Source: Ecdyonurus torrentis
Taxonomy: Eukaryota; Arthropoda; Insecta; Ephemeroptera; Heptageniidae
DNA length: 64,000 nt
NCBI GenBank assembly: GCA_949318235.1
Contig: OX439133.1
Span: forward strand, 25,777,229 to 25,841,228
Direction of reading: 5' to 3'
A program made the translations under genes and the position numbers. Under the pieces are notes generated by a model. That model did no database searches and had not been told where the DNA came from. It saw only the letters and a list, made by a program, of their open reading frames with translations. Positions 22,070 through 36,689 of this stretch are shown piece by piece (the stretch's first letter is position 1; every line of letters starts with the position of its first letter).

Positions 22070-22384
22070 GCGTAGCAACACTGTTATTCATTTTTATATT
22101 TTTTCAATTTGTCTCTCGTTATAAACATAAATGATTATTTACATAAATTTAATAATGAAAATTCTTGGAAATAAAAATAATAATTGTGATTCATTATTTT
22201 AAGGGTATACAATAATAACAACCAATTTATTGTTTTTCCCCACCTTTTTTTTTTAAAAAAATATATATATTATATATATAATATCTATTTATAAATTGGG
22301 TTACTTTTTTTTTTTTTTTCATTGAATTTCAAAATATATATAGAATAAAATGACAAAAATTTACTCGCCCCCCCCCCCAATCAG
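22070..22384. other. AT-rich stretch
   Basis: TA-rich near 22255-22285, T run at 22305-22319 and C run at 22368-22378. No gene. Confidence 0.5.
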
Positions 22385-22500
22385 TCGATAAAGACATATC
22401 CCGGAAGAAAACATTATAATTTATACATTACATACATAACACTTGATAGGACTTGCATAAATATTATGACTTGGTCTTAAAAAAAAAAAAAAAAAAAAAC

Positions 22501-22669
22501 TATTGACTAATAAAGGAAGAAATTGTTTTGAGGCCGATTATAAGCGATTTCGATCACATCCGCTTCCGTTTCAACTTACTGCGCATGTGTAGTAAGAAGA
22601 AACGGAAGCGGATGTGACCGAAATTGCTTATAGTCAGCCTCAAAACAATTGTTCCTTTATAAGTTAATA
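22501..22669. mobile_element. Family D foldback element, copy 1
   Basis: Palindrome with ends TATTGACTAATAAAGGAA and the complement of TATTAACTTATAAAGGAA. Arms include cacatccgcttccgtttc / gaaacggaagcggatgtg around a centre actgcgcatgtgtagt. Copies at 35030-35170 and 54110-54275. Confidence 0.85.
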
Positions 22670-22922
22670 GCACCGTAGCAGTGATAAAAAAATGAGATTT
22701 TTAAACTCGCACAACGTTTTCGTGTATTCTAATTTTTTGCCTGTTTCTGATATCAGAAATAGTCACGCACAGTGGTGGTCCTACAGGGGGGATTGAGGGG
22801 CGTATATCCCCGGGCCCACTAGGTTTGGGGGGCCCGTGACGAGCCCTACATATAAAAAAATTCAAATAATCTATAAAAAAAAGGGAACTTAAGGGACGGG
22901 AAGAAGAAAAAGAAGAAGAAGA

Positions 22923-22989
<67 letters not shown>
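22923..22989. repeat. (GA)n microsatellite
   Basis: GAAGAA units passing into about 30 GA units, inside the hAT-type element. Confidence 0.9.
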
Positions 22990-22993
<4 letters not shown>

Positions 22994-23306
22994 AATGAAC
23001 GCAATTTAATGATTTTCATTACTAAAATTATTCCTAGCACACAAATTATCCAAACAAATTTATAATGGTAAAAAAAAAAGAAAAAAAGCTAAAGCATATA
23101 TAAATCTACAGATAAAATACAATATCTCTTAATTTACTAGTACTTCAGTATTTTCTTATATTTTTAAACAACGGCCTCCCTGGTTTTAAAAGGTAAAATA
23201 AACTATACTTACTATAGAACTAGAATTATAATGAAGACTTAAAATTTTTCAGGGTGTTATTTATTGCATTTTTATTCTAAAAGAGGGCAATGTCCTAAGT
23301 CGATAG

Positions 23307-25172
23307 ATATGGACATTTCTAAGTTTTGAGCTCGTTGATGGAAATTTATATGTGGAACATGATGATATTTGTAATATTATAAATGAAAAATTTATCCAAG
23401 CTCCTTTAGATTTAATTAATTCAAGAAAAAAAGATTTTAAAATTAATGAAACTGAATTAAATGTAAATTCTAATATTACTGACAACTTTAACCAACTCTC
23501 AGATTTATCTTATGAAAATAATAACCTAAATTTTACACTTTTAGATTCCAATCCGGAAGATTTACAAAAAATAATATCATCCTTACCTAATAAATTCGCT
23601 TCCGGACCCGATGAAATTCCCTATAAATTAGTAAAATATTCTTCTAATCTATTTTCAAAATTATTATCCCCTTTAATTAACGAATCAATAGTAAATGGCA
23701 TTTTTCCAAAAGAATTAAAGTTATCCGCAGTTATCCCGTTATATAAAAATGGTAATACAAACGATATTAATAACTTAAGACCAATCGCTAAACAATCAGT
23801 ATTTGCGAAAATATTTGAAAAATTTATTCAACCACAACTTTTTTCTTTTAGAGTAGAAAATGATTTGTTTAGTGACGCTCAACATGGTTTTGTGAAAAAT
23901 AGATCAATTACAACAGCAAAATTTAAATTTTTAAATCCAATTTATTCCGCTCTAGATAAAAAAGAACATTGTCTTGCTTTATTTTTTGATATAAAAAAAG
24001 CTTTTGATTCTCTGGATCCGGAAATTATTTTGCTAGAGCTGAGTAAGATAGGTTTTAGAGATAATATTTTAAAACTATTTCGTTCATATTTGTCAGATAG
24101 GCAACAATACGTTGAATTAAATTTTAAAACCAGTGAAAACACCGTTAAAACTATTCAATCCAAAATTCTTAACACTAAAATAGGGGTACCCCAAGGTACA
24201 AATCTTTCACCAACAATCTACGACATAGGAACCACTGATTTAATCAGCCACATATCAGAAGGCTTACTTATTACGTATGCTGATGATAGTAATGCGGTAG
24301 TTAATGGCAAATCTAGAATTAATGTTCATAAAAAGGCAAATAATTCCGCAAAAGAATTTGATTCATGGTGTAGTAAAAAAAGATTGGTGTCAAATACAAA
24401 AAAATCGGTTTTTATTGAATTTCACACCCCCTTAACCCATATTGATTCTAGTTTATTGATCACATCCTCTTCCTCATCTTTAATTGGTGTGTCACATACT
24501 TCATTTTTAGGCCTTATTATACAAGATACGTTGACTTGGGACCTTGAAATTTCAAAACTAATTAAAAAGTTAAATACTGCCAATTTTGCATTATATTGTA
24601 TAAAAAATGTCGTTTCTGAATCTACTTTATTACAAGTCTATTACGCATACTTTTATTCGCATTTGAATTTGAATATCATGTTTTGGGGAACAGAAGAAAA
24701 AAACCTTGAAATTATTCTCAAGTACCAAAAAAAAGCAGTAAGAACCTTGCTTAACTTGAAATATTTAGATTCATGTAGAGGAAAATTTTCTAAACTAAAA
24801 TTGTTAACAGTACTTTCACTTTTTATATATGTTTGTGCATTATTTAAAAGGAATAATCCAACTTTTTATGTAAATAATAATAATATTCATAACTATAATA
24901 CTCGAAATTCTATGAAAGTGTCGGTCCCTAAACATAAATCTAAATTATTCGAAAGGAGCCCATATTATATTACTGCAAAAATATATGATAATCTGCCATC
25001 TGTACTTAGGAATTTAAATAATGATACATTATTTAAAAACCTATTGAAAAAAATTTTAATATATAAGGAATATTATGCATTATCTGAATATTTTGACCTG
25101 AACTTAAAAATTGATGAAATTGATGTGCTTATGTTTACCACACACTCAAATTTGGAACATTTTACTGACTAA
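23307..25172 (+). pseudogene. 5'-truncated LINE, reverse transcriptase
   Basis: The frame is open from just after a TAG at 23304-23306 to the TAA at 25170-25172, about 620 codons with no Met near the start. It is therefore the 3' part of a longer ORF2, not a gene start. Counting from the GTG at 23352, RT motifs are SGPDEIPYKL, FFDIKKAFDSLD (D213), GVPQGTNLSP (278-287) and YADD (309-312). No endonuclease region is present. The C-terminal part has the usual LINE thumb and tail features. The RT catalytic residues are intact, but the element lacks its endonuclease and promoter, so it should be dead on arrival. It looks CR1/Jockey-like; the clade is uncertain. Confidence 0.85.
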
Positions 25173-25373
25173 GGCATAACGCCTTACATAAAATTTGTTG
25201 ATAGTAATGTTTAAGAAATAATACATTGTAATATTTTATTATTGTCTAGCTAGATATAGATATTTTATTTATTTTTAGTTTAATTGTAATGACTAGACCA
25301 ACGCTTGTTGTAACAATGTATGTTACTATGAACTGCCTGGGTCAATAAAATTTCTTATTTCTTATTTCTTATT
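25173..25373 (+). other. LINE 3' UTR and TTTCTTA tail
   Basis: Short 3' UTR ending gggtcaataaaatttcttatttcttatttc. A repeated heptamer tail is usual for LINE 3' ends of this type. Confidence 0.7.
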
Positions 25374-26258
25374 TGAGTATTAATTAATTTTTGAAATTCT
25401 TAAAATGACATTACGGTAACTTTTCCTATGCCCGCATGCATAGAGGTATTGCGTGTCAACATTTTTTGATTTTATTATTATTATTATTTTTATTTTTACT
25501 AGAAATGCTTGAACTTAAAATTTACAATTTCGCAAATAAATTGATTCAGGACTATGTCTTCTTTTAGAATTTGAAATAAAACTTTACCCTGAAAACTTTT
25601 TTAGACTTCCTCATTGGCATGGCGTAGGTAAACATTTGTTCAATGATAAATAAACACTATAGCTCGATCTTCCTAAATTTTAACCATTTGTATTCGTCAA
25701 ATTGACCCTGCTCCTTAAATGATGATGACGATCAACTTTGGCTATTCAAATAGAATATTTGCATTTTTTTTTTTTTTTTTTTTTTTTTGCAAGAGACCAG
25801 GGTTTACGAACAATACTTTTGTTTTGGAAATTTGAAAATAATTCTAACAGAAGAAAAAAACAAACTAAAATATAGCTTTTTGAGAATATAAAGGAAACAT
25901 TTTTTGCATGCGCTTAATCTTGCCGAAATCTGCAAAGTAATTAAAAATAATTTATTTTTCATTATGAATTGTTGTATACTTTTTTTTTTTAAATTTCATT
26001 CTAAATTAAAGTTTAATTGTTTTTTAAAAATAATGATAAAAAAAAAATCATAAAATAAAAAAGAATATTATTTGTTTCTTCTTAAAGCTATCTGCACTGA
26101 CAAGTATATATAATACTAAATTTACACGGAATTGCCTATAAATAGTCACGTGGTAAAAAAAATCACGCCTGCGCCGGGCTATTGGCGCTTCGCGCATCTA
26201 TTGAAGGGGCCCTGTCAGATTTCTGTTCCCGGGCTCAAAATTCGTAGGACCGCCACTG
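25374..26258. other. Right part of the hAT-type element, non-coding
   Basis: AT-rich, with a T run at 25766-25788 and a GC-richer end (gcctgcgccgggctattggcg). No transposase fragment could be recognised. Confidence 0.5.
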
Positions 26259-26342
26259 GTCACGCAAATAGCATACTTTAAAGTATTGCCACACTGAGGC
26301 TAGGGTCAAATTTACATTTTTGGGAACAATTATCATCAGGTA

Positions 26343-26655
26343 TAGGGTGTATGTGGATGACGTCATATTTATTGCACTTGCTTCCATGGAAGCCATACTG
26401 GAGTAGTGCATAACATTGCTCAGCATAGAACAAACTTCATTTAAGCCAATTTTCTTTGAGAAATCGGTTAAATTTTTTTACTGTTATTTTTCTCACATAC
26501 TTGAGTTACTAATTCAACATATTTACAGTATCAATACTCTCAAAAATATTGCATAGTGGTTTTAAACTAGCAAAATGATTTTTTTGCCCTATGCCACCCA
26601 TGTTATTGAGTCATCCAACATGGCGTCGACTTTAACATGAATGCATACACCCTAT
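26343..26655 (+). mobile_element. Family C repeat, copy 3
   Basis: Starts TAGGGTGTATGTGGATGACG and ends GCATACACCCTAT. Inserted in family A after attatcatcagg. Has tttaacatgaatgcatacac, as in copy 1. Confidence 0.75.
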
Positions 26656-26936
26656 TGGAGATACCATTTCGTTCTTAATCATTAAAAAGATCATGATGTT
26701 TCATTTGCACATACATGTCGTCTATGGCTATGGGTTCGATAATTTTAAAAAAGTCTAGAATAGAAAAATTTGTAGTTTGTTATTAATATAAATTCTTAAA
26801 ATTTTTGTAGAAAATTCCACATTCTATAACAATATAAGAATATAATGAATGACATACCGTGGAGTGTGGTTTATTTACTCGATACTGGGGCTTAAATCTT
26901 ATTATACATTATGTGCTTTTGAAGATATATGCTTAA

Positions 26937-27275
26937 AGGAATAGACTAGAAGAAAAAATAAGCATTTATATCCTAAAACACTTGATGCAACTTATATAAA
27001 TAACTTTAGTTTGTCTAAAAAAAACAACAACTGTATAGCTCCATAGCAGTGCTCAGAAAATTCAATTTATGCAACCCGCACAACATTTTCATACTAATTT
27101 TTGCATGTTTCTGACGTCATAAACATGAATTTTCACGCAAATTGCATACTGCAGTATTTTTACGCTCTCTTGTGGGGCTACATTAACATTCTGGTAAAAA
27201 TTAGCATCAGTTTTGAAGATCCCATTTCGTGTTTGTTCATTAAAAAGCACGTGTTGTTTTATGTAGTCTATGGCT
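26937..27275 (+). mobile_element. Family A repeat, copy 7 (clean TTAA flanks)
   Basis: 339 bp with TTAA at 26933-26936 and 27276-27279. Starts AGGAATAGACTAGAAG and ends GTCTATGGCT. The first and last ten bases are imperfect inverted repeats. Confidence 0.8.
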
Positions 27276-27279
27276 TTAA

Positions 27280-28246
27280 GACCTATAATGGAAAATATAC
27301 ACCATATAAACAGAACTTTAAAAAAATACTTTATTAAATATCTCAAAAAAAAAAAAAAAAAAAAAAAAACGTTTCTTTTAAAACAATTAGTTCTGCTTAA
27401 AAGTTTTCAATGGAATTTCTAGATATAAAAGTCATTAAAATAAGATAATTAATAAAAAGGCACATATATATTTTTTTGTAGTTATAAAATTCTTTAAAGA
27501 ATTTTTTCAAATGTTTTTTTTTTTTTTTTTTTTTTTGAAAATTATTTTTAGCATTTTTGTTGCCACTTAAACTTTGTCCCTTATAAACATCAAAAAAATT
27601 CTATGTATGTATATACAAAAAAAAAAAAAAAAAGTTAAAAAGATGCATCCAGGAGTAAATTTTAAAACAGAGAGAAAAAAAAAAGTATATCATTATACAT
27701 TGCTGAGTGAAAAGTATACTAGTTATTAAGAAAAGGAATACTCTTGTTATTTCATTTTTCATATTAATTTTATATGTTAAAGAATAAGCTATAGTAGTTT
27801 CTAACTACTTAGAATTGTATATAAACTACTTGAAATCTCCCCCTTTTTTTAGGTTTTTCTTCATTTTTTTTTCTTCTTTTCTTCAAAAGATGATAAAACG
27901 AGTGATCATTAGTGGCTATGCGTATAACTATGTATAATTTGAATAAGTTGGTCTATTTTTAATAAAAAAAAAAGTGTTAATTTCTTCTCTTTTTTTTTGC
28001 GTAAAAAAATGAAATAAATTTATACGTATGAAAATATCAATTACTTTTTTTTTTTCAATTATTATTATTAAAACATCAATTTTATGTAACTTTTGTTATA
28101 GAGTTTTTGCATAAAGAATCACGGGAATTCGCTTTAAAGCGGGCAATCAGTTATATTGCGGGATTTGACTAGAAAATTGTAAAGAAAGAAAAATATGAAT
28201 TTTGCACATTAATTTTATATACCATTAGGATAATAGTATCTTCAAA
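27280..28246. other. AT-rich stretch with A/T runs
   Basis: A run 27344-27369, T run 27512-27536, A run 27618-27633. Nothing coding. Confidence 0.5.
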
Positions 28247-28455
28247 AATGTAAAAAAAATTGGGGGGTCACCATGCTAGATTTTAAATTATGATATTTTT
28301 AAGTTTTAGTCCAATTAGAGCCCATGTTAAATTCAATAATTATTTTCTCTCTTATCTGATGGTCACGGGTTCTGAAAATTTTATCATAGGTAGCTGTTAA
28401 CTTTCAAATTACAACGTAAAGTTTAGAAGTTTTCTTTTTAAATCTTGAGACATAA
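28247..28455 (-). repeat. Diverged family B-like repeat
   Basis: attggggggtcaccatgct, agagcccatgttaaattc and tggtcacgggttctgaaa parallel family B order. They match an inverted relative at 36690-36870 more closely. Confidence 0.5.
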
Positions 28456-28467
28456 ATGCATAGACCC

Positions 28468-28720
28468 TATAGGGTGTGTGCACATGACGTCATAATAAAT
28501 GCACTGCGATGCCATAATTGAACAACGAATAACCTTGCTTAGCATAGGACAAACGTGGGTTTTAGCTACTTTCTTTTGAAAATAAGTTGTTGTTTTTTGT
28601 TGCCATTATTACGTTTCTCGCATACTTGAGAACCTAATTCAACTTGTTAATAGAAACAGTGCTCTCAAAAAAACGAAAACGGCTAAGTATTTTTAAACTA
28701 GCAAAAAGTGATTGTGATGA
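28468..28720 (+). mobile_element. Family C repeat, copy 4 (3' end lost)
   Basis: tatagggtgtgtgcacatgacg, taaccttgcttagcataggac and cttgagaacctaattcaac match the family. Confidence 0.6.
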
Positions 28721-29471
28721 ATGTATGTTTAATTAAATTTACGCTTAGAATACTAAATAATGATAATTAATATAAAATATCTCAAATTCTTGATCTATAG
28801 CCTATTTAAAGGTATCAATAAAATAGTAATTGGCAAATTTTTATTGCCATCAAAGTAACAAGCAGAATCATTCAATTATTTAAAAAAAACACATTTTCTT
28901 TTTTTGGAAAAATGATTAGAATATAAACGTAGCAATTGAATTACTGATGCTTTTATAACAGGTAAAAAAAAAAGAACTATAAAAATTTATCATGTCATAA
29001 TATACAGTCATGCAGTTAAAAAAAGGTTAGGAATCTTTGTTTCATTGTTTTCCCTCGTAACTAATAAGCTACGTTGTCACTAATAAGACACAATTGGCAT
29101 AATACAAATTTTCAATGTTGCAAATTTAGTTATAGAATATAGTTAGTTAATTCATACATGAATGTATGACTCTACATTTTTTAAATATCTTTTATAAAAG
29201 AGCCAAAAAGATCGAAAAACTCAATAATATATTTAAATCGAACCTCATCATTAAACATTATTTAAGCTTATACGTAAACAATAATTATTTGTTATATAGC
29301 AAAAAAACAAACACGATGCTCTAAAAAACAATTTATATGGTAAATACAAATCCTATTAAATATTATTTACTTTATTATCCACCTGAATTGTTTGCCTGTT
29401 AATACAAACGTATAGCTCAACAGTATTATTGTGTTATTGACATTTCTAAATGTTTCATTGTTTCGTATATA
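28721..29471. other. AT-rich stretch without recognisable feature
   Basis: No gene or repeat family seen. Confidence 0.5.

Positions 29472-29556
<85 letters not shown>
29472..29556. repeat. (TA)n microsatellite
   Basis: About 42 TA units. Confidence 0.95.
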
Positions 29557-29557
<1 letters not shown>

Positions 29558-29656
29558 CTGGTGGGTTGCCTGTAGCCAATCACAGAGCTAGTTTACTATC
29601 ACTGTCACAATAAAAAACGTGATATTAGAATGATTATAGTATATTAATTCCATTAA

Positions 29657-29988
29657 GGTAGTATGGTACCCGACCTTATATCTCAAAAACTAGAAGTGTT
29701 TTGGATCTTAATTTTGTGTCATTGTGTAGCTAGGGGTTACACCTAAACGTGATAAAAATTTCATGATATTTGACCGTCCCGAAAAAAAGAAAAGAAAATA
29801 TTGAAATTAACATTAGGCCTCATGGGCTTAAAATTCAAAAAACTCATATAAAATTAATTTGCACGGTGACCTCCCAAAATTTTTATATATTTGAAATTGT
29901 CTCAAGCTGAAGTATCATTGTGCCAAATTTCAGATCTTTTTGGCGTGAAAAGTTTGAGTCTAATGGCCGACTTCGGTCCCCTACAGCC
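29657..29988 (+). mobile_element. Family B MITE, copy 5
   Basis: TTAA at 29653-29656 and 29989-29992. Ends GGTAGTATGGTACCCGAC and the complement of GGCTGTAGGGGACCGAAG. 332 bp. Confidence 0.8.
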
Positions 29989-30018
29989 TTAAGTGTTACT
30001 AGAGTTAGAAATAAAGCA

Positions 30019-30535
30019 TATAGGGTCGAGTATCCACATGGAGTCATATTTAAAGGCATAGACAATATGAAAATATTTGCATTTATATTACAAAACACAT
30101 GATGGAACTTACGTAAATAACATTAATTGGTCTCAAAACCCAACTGTAGCTCCGTATAGAAGTGATTAGAAAATTTTGATTTATGCAACCCGCATAACAT
30201 TTTTATACAAGTTTTTGCATGTTTCTGACGTCATAAACAGAAATATTCACGCAAATGGCATACTTTACAGGGTTTTTTACGCTATCTTGTAGCGCCACAC
30301 TTACATTATGGTAAAAATTATCATCAGTTTTGAAGATCCCATTTCGTGTTTATTCATTAAAAATCACATGTTGTTTTATGTGGCCTATAGCTTTATGATA
30401 CTACATTAAGAACATCAATGCTCTCAAAAATATTGCTTGTTAGTATTTTTAAACTGGTAAAATGAGTCATTTTCCTATGCGGCCCATGTTATTGAGTGAT
30501 CCAACATGGTGTCAACTTTAACATGACCCTATACA
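30019..30535 (+). mobile_element. Family C repeat, copy 5, with family A inside
   Basis: Family C starts tatagggtcgagtatccac, is cut at TTAA, and resumes at about 30395 with atgctctcaaaaatattgc through gatccaacatggtgtcaac. Confidence 0.65.
30054..30392 (+). mobile_element. Family A repeat, copy 8, inserted in family C
   Basis: Begins AGGCATAGACAATATG after TTAA (30050-30053) and ends GGCCTATAGCTTTA, where the right TTAA is mutated. Contains ctgacgtcataaacag. Confidence 0.7.
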
Positions 30536-30659
30536 TACACTGAAACAAAAAATATATTTATATGACGTTACACGTAAGACAAACCATGTTAATGTGCTTT
30601 AGGCCAGAAGCAGAAATTTTAAAGCAATTTATTTTATCCTGGATATTTTCCAATAAAAA

Positions 30660-30708
<49 letters not shown>

Positions 30709-31424
30709 AACACGTGCTTGTAATTTTAAATATATAATGTTCCTCATTGAATATTTTAATCAATTTTGATCGTTTACAAGATAAATTTAACAAAAATTGA
30801 AAGACAATTTTCATCTATACGCGACGTCTAATTAATATAAAATTGAAATATTAATTTAATTTCCAAAAAAAAAAAAAAAAGTTAAAAATCCTAGACATAG
30901 CTTATTTTTATTACAAAACTTATACCTAAGTTGAAATTTTAAGTGACTTTAAATATATTATAAAATGTTAAGATAAAATATTATTTGAAATCTCTTGGGA
31001 AGTAAAAATTGATTTGATTGAATATTATCTGGAGATCTTGAAAGATCTCATTTTTTTATACTAACAAAAGATTTTATTTTTTATCTTTCGTTCTCTCTCT
31101 CTCTCTCCCTCTCTGCCTCATCAAAATCTCCAATTAAAAATCAATACTAATGAATAATGATTGATTATATAATACTATACTGTAGTTTGAGTATTATTTT
31201 TTATAAGTTTACTGTAAATTTTTTGAAAAGTTTTTTTATTAATTATATAAAAATATATATGTTTTTATAATCATGCTTCTAACCGTGCATAAAGGTTAAA
31301 ATAAACAAATACAAAAAAAGTTACAAAACTTGTCTTTAATATGTATGATCTTTTTTTTTTTTTTTTTTTTTTTTTTCTTTCGGAATCGGTGCAATAACAC
31401 CATGACCATTATTGAACTTGAATC
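30536..31424. other. AT-rich stretch with T runs and short TC array
   Basis: T run at 30662-30705, (TC)n at about 31090-31115, T run at 31351-31376. Otherwise unassigned. Confidence 0.5.
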
Positions 31425-31737
31425 GGGCATAGACAACATGAAAATATAAGCATAAATAACATTAATTGGTTTCAAAAACCCAACTGTAGCTCCGTAGCAG
31501 TGATCAGACATTTTCAATTTATACAACCTGCACAACATTTTTCATACTAATTTTTTGCATGTTTCTGACGTCATAAACATGAATATTTACAAAAATTGCA
31601 TACTTTACAGTTTTTTTCACGCTCTCTCGTGGTCGAGCCTCATTTACATTCTGGTAAAAATTATCATAAGTTTTTTAGATCCCATTTTGAGTTTAATGAT
31701 TAAAAAGAACGTGTTGTTTCATGTTTTCTTTGCCTTT
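31425..31737 (+). mobile_element. Family A repeat, copy 9
   Basis: gcatagacaacatgaaaata start, then gtttctgacgtcataaacat, gctctctcgtggtcgagcc and tttgcctttaaa end. Confidence 0.7.
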
Positions 31738-32560
31738 AAAATTAAGCTCATTTAGTACTAACAGAATATCTAACAGACCGAATTATTAATAATTATTAAT
31801 AAATATGCAAATTAATAATTTTATTATAATAAATTATTTGATTTTACACAAATAATTAGCTATAATTAATTATGAAGCTTGTAATCGAGATTACATATTA
31901 TAATATCCAATTTTCGCAAATATAAAATAAATCTTTCTGTTTGATATATTCTGTTTGTATTGATATATTTTACAATACAGGCTATTTAATTAGTGGCTTA
32001 TTATATATGGCAATTTAAATTTTAATCACATAATGAACATACTTTAATAATATATAATTTAAATTAAATCATTTTAAAAGCCTAAAATAATGATGACAAA
32101 AACAATAATTTTAAAAATAAAATTACACATATTAACCCCTTTACAAAATATAATTATAATATCTTTTTTTATTAAATCCTAATTCGTTGAATCTATTATA
32201 TTTTAGTAAAGATAAATTATTTCAAATTAATTTTATAATTATTAGCTTTTTATGTTATGTAATTATTAAATGATATTATTTTTGTATAAAATATATAACT
32301 TTAATAATATTTTAATTATTAATAGTTAAAATAATTAAAATATTATTTTATATTTAAAATTTAAAATGTTAATTATAATATACTTTTATTAGTTTTAATA
32401 TTTTTTTTTAATTATTTTTATAAAATTAAATTATTATTTATAAAATCGTAATCAAGACTACTTTTATTGAAATAAAACCATTTCAATTTTAGCTTAAACT
32501 TAAAATTTACAATAACTTAGAATTTCTTAATTAAGCTTAGAAAATAGAAAAGCTGGTTTC
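31738..32560. other. Extremely AT-rich stretch
   Basis: Almost only A and T (TAATTATTAATA words). Nothing coding. Confidence 0.5.
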
Positions 32561-33050
32561 ATTCATGTTAAAATCGAAGCCATAAGTGAGTACTAAATAA
32601 CAATGACCAGGATGGAAAAATGGGATCTTCAAAACTGTTGATAATTTTTACCAGAATGTTAATATAGCCCCACGAGAGAACGTGAAAATACCGTAAAGTA
32701 TGCAATTTGCGTGACTATTCATGTTTATGACGTCAGAAATATGCAACAATTAATATGAAAATGTTGTGCGGGTTGCATAAATTGAATTTTCTGATCACTG
32801 CTACGAAGATACAGTTGGGTTTTTAAGCAAACTAAAGTTATTTATGTAAGTCCCATCAAGTGTTTTGTGATATAAATGCTTATGTTTTTCTCTAGGCTTT
32901 TCTCTAGGCTATTCCTTTAAATATGCCAAAAATATTATAAGATTCCAAAGAAAATCAACAAGGAACTAAGTTTGTCCAATTATTCATTACTCAAGAAGAG
33001 CATCGAAAAGTATTCAGAATGACATCATGCGCACACACCCTATAGGCTAT
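32561..33050 (-). mobile_element. Family N block with family A copy 10
   Basis: ttcattcatgttaaaatcg ... gtgagtactaaataacaatg, then a minus-strand family A (about 32625-32915, ending ggctattcctTTAA), then gaagagcatcgaaaagtatt ... gcgcacacaccctatagg. The outer blocks occur joined at 53916-54025, so family A was inserted into family N. Confidence 0.6.
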
Positions 33051-34641
<1,591 letters not shown>

Positions 34642-34940
34642 AAGTTTGTACACAATTTTGCAATGCTTTAAGTATTGTAGAATCAACGGTTATATGAGTT
34701 ATGACGTCACTAAACGTTGATAATCTAACGATAAAAACGTTAGTGACGTCACATGCGTTGCGACTGAATGGAAAACAATTACTACGGCCAAGTTTAACGT
34801 TTATTCCATTGTTATCCTAACGCTTGTGACGTCATTTACGCTTTTATCGTTGTAGATTGTCAACGTTTAGTGACGTCATAACCGTTGATTTGAAAATACT
34901 TAAAGCATTGCAAAGTTGTGTACAGTACAAGCTTTTCGAC
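34642..34940. mobile_element. Foldback element with multiple GTGACGTCA sites
   Basis: Left arm gtttgtacacaattttgcaa ... atcaacggtta ... gacgtcactaaacgttga returns inverted on the right, over about 120 bp each. TGACGTCA-type octamers occur four times. A truncated copy lies at 54746-54812. Confidence 0.8.
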
Positions 34941-35029
34941 GCTTATTTTTTTAGAGTGATATAATTAATAATGTAGAATAGCGTAAATTATGATGTTTGA
35001 ACAAATTATGCTGTATAAGAGCTATAGCA

Positions 35030-35170
35030 TATTGACTAATAAAGGAACACTTGTTTTGATGCCAACTAAGAGCCATTTTACTCAAATCCGCTTCCGTTTC
35101 GACGTACTGCGCATGCGTAGTAAGGAGAAACGGAAGCGGATGTGACCGAAATCGCCTATAGTCGGCCTTT
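35030..35170. mobile_element. Family D foldback element, copy 2 (right end lost)
   Basis: tattgactaataaaggaac start, then aatccgcttccgtttcgac / gaaacggaagcggatgtg arms around tactgcgcatgcgtagta. Confidence 0.8.
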
Positions 35171-36006
<836 letters not shown>

Positions 36007-36689
36007 AATCTATGATTAATTTTCAACCGTGCACTTTTCATTTTGCCCAAAACTCTACATTAAAAACATAAAAGTACATTACTATAAGTAACATAAAAAA
36101 AGTAATAAATAATAATGATTTGTTAAATAAAAAAGTAATTAACATTTAATATCAGGTAAATGAAAAAATAAAAAAAGTTAATGGATTCTTTTAAATATTT
36201 TTGTATATGTTTTTGATTTCCCAAAACTTTAAATAATTTATTTGACTATAAAAAAAGAGAAACATGCAAATTTAAATATTGCCTCAAGTCCTTTTTTAAA
36301 AAAAAATATGTAAATAAGGTTGATTTTAATATCAAAATTTATGTAAAATTGAGCTTTTTAGTTAATATGAATAGTAAAATGTTTTTTTTTTTTCATTTTT
36401 GACAACTGTTACGTATATGAGTTTTTCACACAACCTTTTTAATGAATTTTTAAGTCATGTAGTATAAATATAAATATTTATTTATATCTGCCATGGATTT
36501 TAAACTTCAAAATTTGCATTACGCGAATGTAGGCGAACCTAGACTTTTTTTAAACTGTTTTTATAAAATTGTTTTTGTTAACATGTTAAAATCTAAATGA
36601 GCGTTCAGATTATATATTCGCTAACTAAATAAGAAAGAAAGTTGCATATATTAGTATATTATTAATTAACGGTTGTATATTCAGATGGC
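36007..36689. other. AT-rich stretch without recognisable feature
   Basis: No coding or repeat-family signal. Confidence 0.5.

Larger units (their letters stand above)
22770..26258. mobile_element. hAT-type DNA transposon, non-autonomous, holding a LINE
   Basis: Inverted ends CAGTGGTGGTCCTAC (left) and the complement of CAGTGGCGGTCCTAC (right). An exact 8-bp duplication GTCACGCA lies at 22762-22769 and 26259-26266. An 8-bp duplication with CAGTGG-type ends is the hAT signature. G/C-rich subterminal text (ccccgggccc; ttcccgggctc) sits at both ends. No transposase frame remains; the only open frame belongs to an inserted LINE at about 23307-25373. Confidence 0.85.
22385..26760 (+). mobile_element. 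Family A repeat split by three insertions
   Basis: Family A text runs 22385-22500, 22670-22769, 26267-26342 and 26657-26760. The gaps are foldback D (22501-22669), a hAT-type element (22770-26258) and family C (26343-26655). Reading across the gaps restores the usual order of family blocks. Confidence 0.7.

Noticed and set aside
23352..23354. GTG as start of the truncated LINE protein
   Set aside because: The frame is open further upstream to a stop at 23304 and the missing endonuclease shows it is a truncated copy.
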